From: Bagarius yarrelli
Taxonomy: Eukaryota; Chordata; Actinopteri; Siluriformes; Sisoridae
Reading direction: 5' to 3'
Assembly: GCA_005784505.1 (NCBI GenBank)
Contig: VCAZ01000117.1
Coordinates: 1,202,501-1,266,500, forward strand
DNA: 64,000 bases
The notes below the pieces were generated by a model. The model was given only the letters and a program-made list of their open reading frames with translations, did not search any database and was not told where the DNA came from. The number at the start of each line of letters is the position of its first letter. The stretch's first letter is position 1. Of this stretch, positions 11,942-24,120 are shown in pieces. A program made the translations under genes and the position numbers.

Positions 11942-13389
11942 TTTCGTTTAGATTTTGATGCTGTCTTTCTATGTGGGTTAATAATGTGTGTGTGTGTGTG
12001 TGTGTGCTTTTTTTTTGTTAAGGAAATAGAATGACTGATGATTCACAGGATGTTGAATAAATAAGAAGGAACAAATCCCCTGCTGGTTAACATGATGACT
12101 AACAGCTCGAAAGGCACACTGTTCTTTTAGTTATAGAGGAAATATGCTAATATTAAACTAATATTCCCAAGAACTGATGTCAGGATATACATGCTAATTA
12201 CACATAAACTCACATTTTATTTTAAAGTCCCAGCAAACTTAGCCATTCCTTCTTAAAGCTGGTAATTATATGCTTCCTGTTACAATCTACGTACAACACA
12301 TCGAAATACAATTAACACGACAGTGTTAGACATGAGTAAATACCTGAGAGAGAAATTTGCAAAATGTCAAGATACTCTTGTGTACTTAGGCCAAAAAAGG
12401 TTATAGCGTATATAGACATAGCGCAGCCTGTAAATGTATGTACATGACAGTGTGTGTAGATTTAATGTTTTATTCTGTTCCGAGTCGTCAGGAAACATCG
12501 GGAGTTTGCACACACAGTAGATATACTGTTGTTATACATGTCCATCAGAGGACATTATTACAGGACATTTACACTCAATTTTACAGGACCAAAACACTCA
12601 TCAGTATGTTTTTGTTATTATAAATTTGCTTTATTTGCTTGAATAAATTTTGCTTTATTATTTTATTAATACTTTTTGATCAGTTGTGACTTTGATTTAA
12701 TACATACTCTATAAAAGGAGCTTGTTTTGTCATTTTATTGTCTATGTTATATGCATTTTATTTAATTTATCACATTTACTTAAGTAGATTTTTAGATAAA
12801 ATGTATTTTTAAGCGTCGGTTTAACTGTTGTTGATTTTACTTTCACTCAAGTTAATTATTAATTACAGAAATTTACTCTTACTTTGCTACAGCTGGTGCT
12901 GTTCCTCTGATACTAATAAACGTTAACGATAAAAATGTAGTTTTAATAAGCCTCGCCGTAGGCTACAGTCGTATGTAAAACCTGCTTATTCTTTTGGAAA
13001 ATTTTGACCAAAGAGGAAGAAGAAGTGAGAATATCAGTAGAGACAGAGACACCAGTGACCACACATTTAATCAGTTTATACACTCCAGGAAGTAAAATGT
13101 AATAGATGTTTTCTATCTAACCAAAACTGTGATGTGATGATATCAGTGTATAGGATTTTCAGCTATAACCTGAGTAAACATCTTACAGTAAGTTTTATGA
13201 TAATGTGTATTTGTAAATGTGTATTTCATCTAGTCGATCGGGATTTTCCCTTCATTTAATCGGAACCAAAGTATCTAGTAACTTATTACTTAAGTAATCT
13301 TATCGTTCCATCTTTTATTACTTTTACTTAAGAAACTTTAAACATTAATACTTTTATTAGAGAATTTATTTTACTTGAGTAGATTGTTT
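11942..13389. other. No gene recognised
   Basis: AT-rich, with a (TG)n at 11983-12006. Confidence 0.5.
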
Positions 13390-13520
13390 GGCGCTTCAGA
13401 GAGTTGGAATACTAATTGAAAGGTCAGGGTTCGATTTCCAGCACAACCAAGTTGTCACTGCTGGGCCCCTGAGCAAAGCCTTTAACCCTCAACTCGTCTG
13501 ACAAATGCCGTAAATGTCAA
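13390..13520 (+). mobile_element. SINE family A, internally deleted
   Basis: B box GGTTCGATTTCC and core CTGGGCCCCTGAGCAAAG present; the region before the tail is missing. Confidence 0.75.
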
Positions 13521-13762
13521 TGTCAAAGGACGTCAGTGATATTGTTCTGTGTTTCCTACTCGACGAACAAGAATTTGTTTGATCAAGCCCATTTGATACA
13601 GCAGTTTGATGCTTTTGTTTTCTAAATCACATTTTCAAATAAAAAAACTAAACTTTGGACCACTTTACCGAGTGACAAGTAAGTCGTTTCTAAACTGTTC
13701 CCACGAAGCATTTCATGTAAAATGTACTTTATAAATTACTTTTTTCTTTCTTTTTTTTTTAC

Positions 13763-14018
13763 AGCGGAGTGAAATTTGTTTCTTTGCATATCCCATCTTG
13801 GTAAGTTGGGGTCCAAGCACAGGGTCAGTTATGATACAGTGCCCCTGGAGCAAGAAGGGTTAAGGGTCTTGCTCAAGGACCCAACAGTAGCTGGCTGGTG
13901 GCTTGAACCCAGCTCTTCAGATCAACAACTCAGGCTGGCAGTGTTGGGGCTTGAACCCAGATCTTCCTAGTCTTCAGATCAACAACTCAGCACCTTAACC
14001 GTTTGAGCCACCACTGCC
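13763..14018 (-). mobile_element. SINE family C
   Basis: Antisense: GATACAGTGCCCCTGGAGCA core, and tRNA-like head complement CCTTAACCGTTTGAGCCACC at the right. Confidence 0.75.
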
Positions 14019-14186
14019 CTTCATTGCATATATGATGTAGCATTGATATAGTTATTTACCAAAAGTAAGCTTCTGTTCCAGCGTGACGATGCTCCGGTGT
14101 ACAACGCCAATGTGATCCATAAGAACGAAATAATCTAATACTAGATGTTAGTAAGTACGTACTTATGTGCGATTATAACAAAAGTA
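13940..14186. repeat. Local duplicate block, copy 1
   Basis: Parallels 15555-15800: SINE-C head, GTAGCATTGATAT, GTGACGATGCTCCGGTGTAC, then TAATACTAGAT and AGTAAGTACGT. Confidence 0.7.
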
Positions 14187-14199
14187 CGTTCTATATTGT

Positions 14200-14330
14200 A
14201 TGGTTACAGGTAGTATAAGTAAAATTTAGACATACTACATTTGCCATGTTGATACTGACACATGACCTACAACGTCACGGCCTCGAGAATTCGCCATATA
14301 ACTACAAGGAACTATGTTTTTAAAGCATTC
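14200..14330. repeat. Unclassified interspersed repeat
   Basis: Shares the pattern TACTACAT..GACCTACRACRTCAC with 30120-30300 and, in part, 40785-40860. Confidence 0.45.
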
Positions 14331-15509
14331 CGGAAGTGTGGAGTTTAGTATAAAAATAAAATTCGGAGGCCAAAATCTTTTGTCCATGTAGAGAATGTTC
14401 TAGTTTTTTGACAGACGTAAAAGATGGAGAACAAAAGCGGAACAAAACAACGAAATGTTTTAGGAATTATTATTTATATTCATATATCTGTGTGAAACAA
14501 TTGTCAATAATATCTACATAAACATAAGCAATTAGACATTTAGGGATACAATTCATCAAAGAAACACCTATAGATAAAGAGACGCACATAAACAACCAGG
14601 AAATTATTGCTTCGGTGCTACTTTTTGATATTTTCTATTTATCTACGGTACAAGACAATAGTAATATTTCAACAGTAACAGAATTGACATCACGTGCAAT
14701 TCCTGAAAATGAAAGAACTTAATTACGGGAGTTCATCACATTACAAAGTCCAACATGTAGAATATTTATAAAGTACAGAAACGTCAAGCTGCACATAAAA
14801 AAAAAAAAAGGAAAAATAAAAGCAAAATTGTCATCAGCATGATCACCTGCGGAGCAGCAAGATGCTCAACTGTTATGGTTCTCATGACAGTACACACTCT
14901 TACAAATCCCAGACGTTTGCAAAACACCACATTGTACACAATGTCCTTAGACAAAACCAGCAGGTAAACCGGTAACATTTTGTTGTTTGATACACTCAAT
15001 CATTATTCTGCTGGTGACAAGGCTACCTAAAAAAAAAGAAAAGAAAGAAATAAACAAAGTAAAGTGATGTACAGCTCAAAGACACGACTTCAGCGATAAT
15101 AAAGTGCTTTCATGACGCGAGCTCTCTGAGGTAGCCGATTCACTTAAACATGCACTTTTTTTGGCTTCTCAGAAAAGGCTCGCTTTCATTGGTTTAACAC
15201 GGAGAACGAAGCGATCAGCTAAAGCACAGACGAACCACGGTGCATCTGCCTATACATATGAGATGAGTTTTTGTCCGGTTTCTTGTATCAGATTAAAGTT
15301 TCTTACAAGCTCAAGGCATCATTTTTTTTTAAAAACCCATAGGAAATTGCTCGTGGTTATGATAAACCAATGTCTCGGCTTTCCACTGTGCATGTAGTCA
15401 ACATGCCGTCATGCTGATGTGCATGTTAAACTTGATGTTCACACACTGGACTCAACGGTTGACCTTGCAAATAAATTAAAAAGCTTGTAGATCACAGATA
15501 TTCTACTAT

Positions 15510-15640
15510 GTGGATTTAGGCTTAAACCCAGGTCTTCAAATCAACAACTCAGGCTGGCGGTGGTGGGGCTTGAACCCAGGTCTTCCTAATCTCTAGAGAA
15601 ACAACTCAGCACTTTAACAGTTTAAGCCACCACTGTCCAA
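15510..15640 (-). mobile_element. SINE family C, head part
   Basis: Antisense: GGGGCTTGAACCCAGGTCTT and GTTTAAGCCACCACTG. Confidence 0.65.
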
Positions 15641-15800
15641 TATTGTTTATAAGGCGTAGCATTGATATTGTTATTTACTGAAAATAAGACACTGTTCCAG
15701 AGTGACGATGCTCCGGTGTACAACGGCACAGCCATCCATAAGGACGAAATGATATAATACTAGATTTCAGTAAGTACGTGCTTTGTGATTATAACAAATA
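15555..15800. repeat. Local duplicate block, copy 2
   Basis: Second copy of 13940-14186, same orientation, 1.6 kb away. Confidence 0.7.
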
Positions 15801-16625
15801 TTTTACTATGTGGGAATTGTCTAAAATTGGATTTATACCCTAAAACAAGGAAACTCTAGTGTCCTGCCATTGCAGTGGAGTTACATAAACATCTACTGGG
15901 TTAGAAACATAATGGAATTAATAAACAAAGGAAATCAAACCAATTCCTGAAAAATAGATCACGATGTATTTGATCCCATCCAAATAAGGAAAAATTAATA
16001 GGGGTTAATTTTCCATCTCTCATCAGTCACTGTGCAAATCTCTACTGCTCAACCTGGCAACCTCGTCAGTCCTAAACATAAATCTTCTTCGTCAACTTTC
16101 ATAACTTTGTTTTAAACTTCTGGTTGGACTGATGTGTCATTTTTATCTGGCCGTTACATCAATCTCATCAATCTTTCTGTCGCTCATCCGCTTTTACTGA
16201 AAAAAAAAAAAAATTATACACACGAGAAGCCGAATAAAATGTCCTGGACAAACAAAAGCGTTATGTTCATTTCCAACTTTCATAAGACGACTCTGAAACC
16301 CACGCATGAGTCAACTTGACTTTTGAAACTACTCGGATCGATTTATAAGGAAATTAATGGGCGTCTGTCAGCGTGAAGCACTTTGTTACCAGTCAAAGTG
16401 AGACATTTATACAGGCTGGTAAACTTAGACAAGAAATAAGACGACAAAACAGATGACACAAGCAGACAATAGGAATGGTGTCATGTGCAAAATGACAAGA
16501 ATGACGCAGTGAATGGCATTAAAAAAAGGACACAACAGACGAAAAGAAAAATGACAAGTCTGTCAGAGAGAGACTGCTTCTAACAACTAAAAGTATTTTG
16601 TCAGCTTATTACTAAATAAATCATC

Positions 16626-16925
16626 TTCTATACCTGCTTATTCCCTAATTTGGGGTCACAGGGAAAGAGTGAAAGGCAGGAGGGGGACACCCTGGACAGA
16701 TCGCCATCATCTATCACAGGACCACCAATACTCATACTCACTCCTATGGGCAATTTAGAATCACCAATCAATCAAACATTCATGTTTTTGGACTGTGGGA
16801 GGAAACCGGAGAACCCGGAGTAAACCCACACAAGCACGGGGAGAACATGCAAACTCCCTGCCTGGGAATCAAACCCAGGTCTTCTTGCTGTGAGGCAACA
16901 GTGCTAATCACTAAGCTGCCGTTCT
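16626..16925 (-). mobile_element. SINE family B (DANA-like tRNA SINE)
   Basis: Antisense: ACCTGCTTATTCCCTAATTT, CCCACACAAGCACGGGGAGA and GTGAGGCAACAGTGCTAA. The body resembles zebrafish DANA-type SINEs. Confidence 0.8.
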
Positions 16926-16929
16926 GCCT

Positions 16930-17845
16930 CACAAATCAATATAATAATTCTAATAATAGGACTAGGAGTTCCTGGAATTAATTCTCAACAGCTGCACCAG
17001 ATGAACGCAGGTCGATCGCAAACTCTGTGTTAAATTTAGCAGCGAGTACAATTTTAGCTGCACAACATCGATAAATGAGCAAAATCATGGGGATTTTTTT
17101 TTATTACAATCAAATAATTTTATATGTGGCATATATAATAATATAATATTCATTACAATTTATAATTATTTTACATTAGTATGTTACTTTATACTTGCTA
17201 TTTAATAGAGGCAAATGAAACCAATTAATCAGACAAATCAATTAATCCAGGAATGATCTTTACTGCTTATCCTAAAGTTTATCTCATACAAATCAAGGCA
17301 CAAAACATGGTGCCAACATATTGGAAAATGCCATTTCACACACACACACACACACACACACAACACGCCCAAAAAAAGATATGCCATTTAGCCTACATAG
17401 CATATCTCTGGTACTTAGAGAGAACACTTCAGGAGCACTAAGAGCATGCAACCCCCAATACACACACAGGTTGGATGCAGGATGTGAATTTGTGAGACAA
17501 ACATACATAACCTTTAAAAATATAACATTTCAACCAACACCTAGTCCACTAGTCCTCATACTGTATTATTGTGCTTTCCAGACAGTGTCATTTTAATTTA
17601 AACGATTATCTATTAAAATTGTGTTTGGGGTGAAATTTTGTGTAAAAATTTGCATATTTGTTGCATTTATATTTTCCTTTCAATACCTCATTTTAGGCAA
17701 AATCCTTTTTCCTTTAAAACCCTCTTTGAGTCGCCAATGTGCAGCGATCATGCATCACATGCAAAAAACAAAATGGCGGTAAAGAATAGGGTAGAAAGTT
17801 ATAGGTTTAATTTTTTTTTTATGTGTCAGTCATTCATGGGACATA
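16930..17845. other. No gene recognised
   Basis: Contains a (CA)n at 17338-17361. Confidence 0.5.
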
Positions 17846-17850
17846 GGCAG

Positions 17851-17972
17851 TGCTAATTGAAAGAACAGGGTTCGATTCCCGGCACCACCGGTTTACCACT
17901 GCTGGGCCCCTGAGCATGGCCCTTAACCCTCAGTTGCTTTGGCTAGAGGCATCTGCCAAACGCTGTGAATGT
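17851..17972 (+). mobile_element. SINE family A, 5'-truncated
   Basis: B box GGTTCGATTCC, core GGGCCCCTGAGCATGGC, tail CATCTGCCAAACGCTG. Confidence 0.75.
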
Positions 17973-17999
17973 AAATACTAAACACGAACCCATTCTAGG

Positions 18000-19214
18000 A
18001 TTATTTTACATGAATTTAATACATGCTATTGTGCCTTAAGAACCTGTAAATCAAGGTTTCCCATACCAAACAAAAGTAATGGCGCCCTTCCGTCATGTGA
18101 CTCTTGTTTTTTTTTACATCACAGTACGCCTTATTTTACAAGTAAAAGGGTTTAGATGTTTTTTTTTCTTTTTTTTTTAAATAAATGACACAAGCTGAGC
18201 AGAAATACAAAATAAAAATACAGTGCTAAAGATAAATAGGGGAAAAATAGGGGAAAAAAATGAAATTCAAACAGGTAAATCATTTCCTTCTCTGTAACCC
18301 ACAGCAGGAAGCTGTTAGCGCTAAAAAAAACCCATACAGTTTTTTTTCAATCGTAAAGCCTTTACATCCGTCTGGACCCCCAGGCAGCAGCAGCAGCAGC
18401 AGCGTACGTATCGAAGGCTAACCATAGAATCGTTTGATCTCCGTCGCTCAGTAAAAAACACTCTGTATACAGTAGCTACAGCAAAGAACATGCAGAAAAT
18501 GCTTATGGTATCAAACAGGTGGTAAGAACAATATCAATCACAACACACGTAAAGTTCAGTCAACAAACATTTTCCAAATTTATAAGTAAAAAACAAAACC
18601 CTTTCAGACGACCGCATCTGCAGGTGGTGTTTGTGTGTGTACAATTAACTCCTGTCTGCATTTTAATGCATCGCTAACACACACTCGCATCCGGCTCATG
18701 TGGACTGTATAAAGCCAACGCGTCACCTGATATGTGACAGGAGTCAAAAGAAAAAGAAAACGGTTGCTTCACCTTTGTGTGTTTCGTCCATGATCAGATA
18801 CCGAATGCTAGAAATAAAGTCTGATATGAAACCACTACTTTAGCTTCTACCACTATATTTACATACATTTAGATTCCTACTGATCGACTGATGCTATACT
18901 AATCCGAGACTACAGGAGTGTGTGGGTGAATGAGTAAAGAAAAAGTGCTCTGATTTGCAGGAGGTTTCTTACTCCCTCCCTTCCATGCTACCTTTGCTTT
19001 TCTGTGAGACGGTGTCTGTGTGTCAGTTCTTCCAGTCAAGACTAACTCGATCCCGTCCTTTCCCATCACGAGCGACAGGCGCTCTCTCTAAATTTCTTTC
19101 TGATTTGATAAGATTATTATTTTTTTTTAAATTAGAGCTGAAATGAAGGGTGTCTTTGCCTCCATATGAGAGAGAGACAGATTTAGACAGAGGGACACGT
19201 GCAGAGAGGCGGGT
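18000..19214 (-). other. Probable rcan3 3' UTR
   Basis: Mostly repeat-free sequence directly after the rcan3 stop, containing a short (CAG)6 tract at about 18386-18403. No canonical AATAAA on the minus strand could be chosen with confidence, so the 3' limit is open. Confidence 0.35.
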
Positions 19215-19372
19215 TTAGTTGTAGACTTTCGGAGGACTGTCTGGACGTCGTGTCTGGACAATTTTCATCTTGGGTCGGGCCTCGTTTTCTTCCTCCTCCG
19301 TCTCGCTCTCGCACACGTGCACCACGACGCTGGGAGTCGATTCTGTACCTGCGTGCAGCTCATATTTCTCAC
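19215..19372 (-). CDS. rcan3: rcan3 last coding exon
   Basis: Encodes EKYELHAGTESTPSVVVHVC, an acidic run, and QTRRPDSPPKVYN then TAA. The acceptor's pyrimidine tract is the (CT)n microsatellite at about 19375-19440. Confidence 0.96.
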
Positions 19373-19511
19373 CTAGAGAGAGAGAGAGAGAGAGACAGAG
19401 AGAGAGAGAGAAAAAGAGAGAAAAAGAGAGAGAGAGAAAGAGTGGGACCAAGCCAGACAGAGAGAAACAGAAAGATGGACAGGAGGCCAAAAGATGATAG
19501 ATGGATGAATG

Positions 19512-19557
<46 letters not shown>

Positions 19558-21187
19558 AATAGAAATAGGCAAGCAGACAGAAAAAGATAGACAAACAGAT
19601 AGACAGACATAGAGAGAGAAATAGAAAGATAGACAAGCAGACAGACAGATATATAAATAGATAGGCAGGGGATTAAAAGATTAAAAAATAGGAAAGAAAG
19701 ACAGAAAATTGTTTTGTTTTGTTTAGTTATTGTTTAGTAATTGAATAATGTTTATGCAATGATCTGCTGCTTAGTGTCAGAAAGGCGTTGCTGCTGTCGG
19801 CCGATATGCTTTAATACGGGAGTTTATAATGATTTATAATGATTATATATGAATCAGCAGAGATAATCAGATAATCCAGAAGCCTAAAAATACTGTTAAA
19901 GGAAATAGGCTAGGTGAAGTGCCGTAATACACATCACATCAGCCTGAACATGATGAGTCAGAGCACTACACACTTTTACTTAGGGTTGACTGATGGAAAG
20001 CTCTCTGATGGATGTGCTCTTCTGACCGTAAAGACGTTTCATCATAACCAAATAAAACGTATGGAATTTTATATTAAACCAATAATAATAAATAAACAAT
20101 AATCCAGGAAACAAACTAGTTTCTTCATTGCCTACCAGACATTTAAAATAAAACCTTTATTGCCTACCAAATATTATTACATGCAGAAAGAACAATAATT
20201 GGAAGCTGGACTGAAATAAAGAATAGGATGCCACATAAACCTCTAATTTAATTTAACAGAGGATCTAAAATCAAATAAGATTATATTATTGTACTGTGTC
20301 AGATTAAAAGCCTAGTCTACATACAGCCACACAAAATGATCTCCTAGATCGAGGTTGCCACAGAGACCAGAAAGAAACCTGAATGTTGATAACAAAGGCA
20401 TCATGCACTTCCACCTCTTTCCACCAGAGGGAGCGGCATGCACTAATTTGGGTTATATTGGCTGAGTTTATTGCTCCAACTTTACTCATTTACCCTAATG
20501 CTCAAAATCCATTTCTTTTTTAACGCAAAACATTAACACTTGATCTAGTATACATGCCCAATATATACCGACTATATATAATTACATCATGTTTTTGCTC
20601 CGATAAACAAATAGAATCCGATAAATAGATCTGATAAATTACGCTTGCTGTCAATCAATCAGTCTGATTTATCTGAGATTTATCTGCTTTCCGAGTGCAA
20701 ATAACTGCAGCCAGTGTTGCCAGATTGTGGATTTTTTCACTCAGTGTTGCCAGATTGGACAGGCTACCAACCCAATTGGGCTTTTTTTATCAAGTCAGAC
20801 CAGAAATAAATGCATTGGGCTGGTTAATAATATTCGGTTCTTCATATACAATTGAAGGTTCTAAAACAAATGTTAGCTACAAACATGTGATTTGAAAATG
20901 TAATTAAAATTTACAATAAATTATTACTGGTGTCTCAGACAAAAATAAGAGTCAGAACTGATGTTTGCTATTATAGTTCAGCCAGAGCTGCTAAAATATC
21001 AGTTTCATCAGTATATCTTAGATTTTCTTAGGTTATATAAAAATTATTATTATTATTATTATAAAAATATGAACTAACTGTTTATCAGTACCTGTATCGA
21101 AATCGGCTATGAGAAGGACAGAATTTTAATTATCGCTTAGAATTTTCCATATTGTGCATCTCTTATAGGTCATAGTTGATGACAGGG

Positions 21188-21219
<32 letters not shown>

Positions 21220-22900
21220 GTCTGTATGTGTATGTACCTGGGCCCAGTTTAGCCACTGCACACAGAAGGTCATAGTTAATGACAGGGGTGGCATCTTCGC
21301 TTTGGCTCCACCCCACAGGTGGGGAAGAGGGCGGAGAAATAAGGAACTGTTTCACAGGTTGAGGCGGGGCCAGATACGCCTTATCCACATCCTCACCTGT
21401 GTTTTGCACCTGAATAACAGAAAAACCTATTGATTACCTACGTTAATGTTTCCTCTTAGTTGTCTGCAAGTTGTAATGCAGATCAAAATTTTTTTTTTTA
21501 ACTGTATTTTTCGAATGACAAATGTAATAAAGGATATAGAAAAAGAACACCTGTGCGAAGTAAAGCGTGAGTTTGGAGCCGTTGAACTCGGACTCGTGCA
21601 GTTCGATGCGAGCGCGTGCAGCTGCCTCTGGAGTACTGAAGCTGATCCGCACTCTCCGGAAACTCTTAAACATCTGGAAGGTGATTTGATCGTCGTAGAT
21701 CCGAAACAGTGACTCGAAGCGTTCCTGAGTGAGACACAAATTTATTCACATCCCTGCGTCTACACACTGTATAACTATACAAACTATATTATACAAAACC
21801 AGGGATAACTTCAAATATCTGGATAACCATATTAATATATTATTATTATTATTAGTAGTAGTATTATTCATTACAAGTGCTAACAGTAATAAATAATTTA
21901 AAAATAAAATACTGTAGTGATAAATACATGATAACTGAAATATGACTTATAAATCTTATATATTATCCATATCATTATATGAGAAGCCTATTGTAATAAA
22001 TTATAATAAAATAAATACAATATAACTATAAATATATATTAAAAGACAGGCTAGAGAAAAGTCTGTGTAGTACAGTAAATACTGTTATAAAATAAATGAA
22101 TAAAAACATTTAGGGTATTTAAAGTGAAGATGCAAAACCCTATGTGGACTTTAAGGATGTCAGCAGGATGTACTTCCATCATACATCTCCCACCGATTAT
22201 AGAAAGGACATTGCTTATAATCACACTAACCGCTTAGTTTAAAATAAAATCATTTATAAAACACACTCTCCCGTAAAAGAGTCACCCAAATGAGGACGGG
22301 TTCCCTTTTGAGTCTGGTTCCTCTTAAGGTTTCTTCCTTGTACCATCTAAAGGAGTTTTTCCTTGCCACAGTTGCCCCAGGCTTGATCACTAGGAATGTT
22401 TTTTGACAACATTAATCATGGATTTTTGTATTGTGACTTAAGTTCTGTAAAACTGCTTTGAGACATTGTCCATTGTTTAAAGCTCTAAAATATAACTATA
22501 TAACTATACGGTATTAATATCATACATTATATTCATAAGACCTATACTATACAGTATTCTATCAAAACTGGGTAACTAAAATTATATATCATATCTATTC
22601 ATGACAAACTATAGTCTCACATACAAAAACTACCAGATGACATATACTAAACACTATTGTGTAGAAACTAATAGTGAAAATAATGCTGGTGGAGGGATGT
22701 TTCTTCTTTTACAGCATTTCCTCTCCAAAGCGACTTACATTTATCTCTTTTATACAACTGAGCAACTGGGGGTCAATAACCCTGGTCTTTCTGGTATCAG
22801 TCCAACACCTTAACCACTAAACCACTATTGCTGGCTATACAGATCCTGTATATGGGTAAAATATAACCTGTATATGGTTAAAATCTGCTTGACTTAAAAC

Positions 22901-22979
<79 letters not shown>

Positions 22980-22986
22980 GCAAGCT

Positions 22987-23055
<69 letters not shown>

Positions 23056-23085
23056 GCAAGCTGACAGACAGACAGACAGACAGAC

Positions 23086-23143
<58 letters not shown>

Positions 23144-23169
23144 GCAATCTGACAGACAGACAGACAGAC

Positions 23170-23248
<79 letters not shown>

Positions 23249-23346
23249 CAGATAGATAGATAGGATAATAGATAGATAAGATGATAATAGATAGATGATA
23301 TATCAAGCTGACAGACAGACAGACAGACAGACAGACAGAACACGAA

Positions 23347-23401
<55 letters not shown>

Positions 23402-23492
23402 GCGATGAGATAGATAGATAGATAGATAGATAGATCATAGATAGATATAGATAGATAGATAGATAGTAGCAGACAGAGACAGACAGACAGAC

Positions 23493-23530
<38 letters not shown>

Positions 23531-23565
23531 GCAGATAGATAGATAGATAGATAGCTAGATAGGAC

Positions 23566-23663
<98 letters not shown>

Positions 23664-23693
23664 GCAAGCTGACAGACAGACAGACAGACAGAC

Positions 23694-23747
<54 letters not shown>

Positions 23748-23769
23748 GCAAGCTGACAGACAGACAGAC

Positions 23770-23845
<76 letters not shown>

Positions 23846-23905
23846 CGAGATAGATAGATAGATAGATAGATAGGCAGATAGACTGACAGACAGACAGACA
23901 GATAG

Positions 23906-23951
<46 letters not shown>

Positions 23952-23973
23952 GCAAGCTGACAGACAGACAGAC

Positions 23974-24019
<46 letters not shown>

Positions 24020-24026
24020 GCAAGCT

Positions 24027-24120
<94 letters not shown>

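Noticed and set aside
14784..14999. 71-codon minus-strand frame with a hydrophobic end, considered as ncmap (the next gene in human)
   Set aside because: The hydrophobic run comes from an A-rich stretch and does not match the NCMAP sequence as I recall it.
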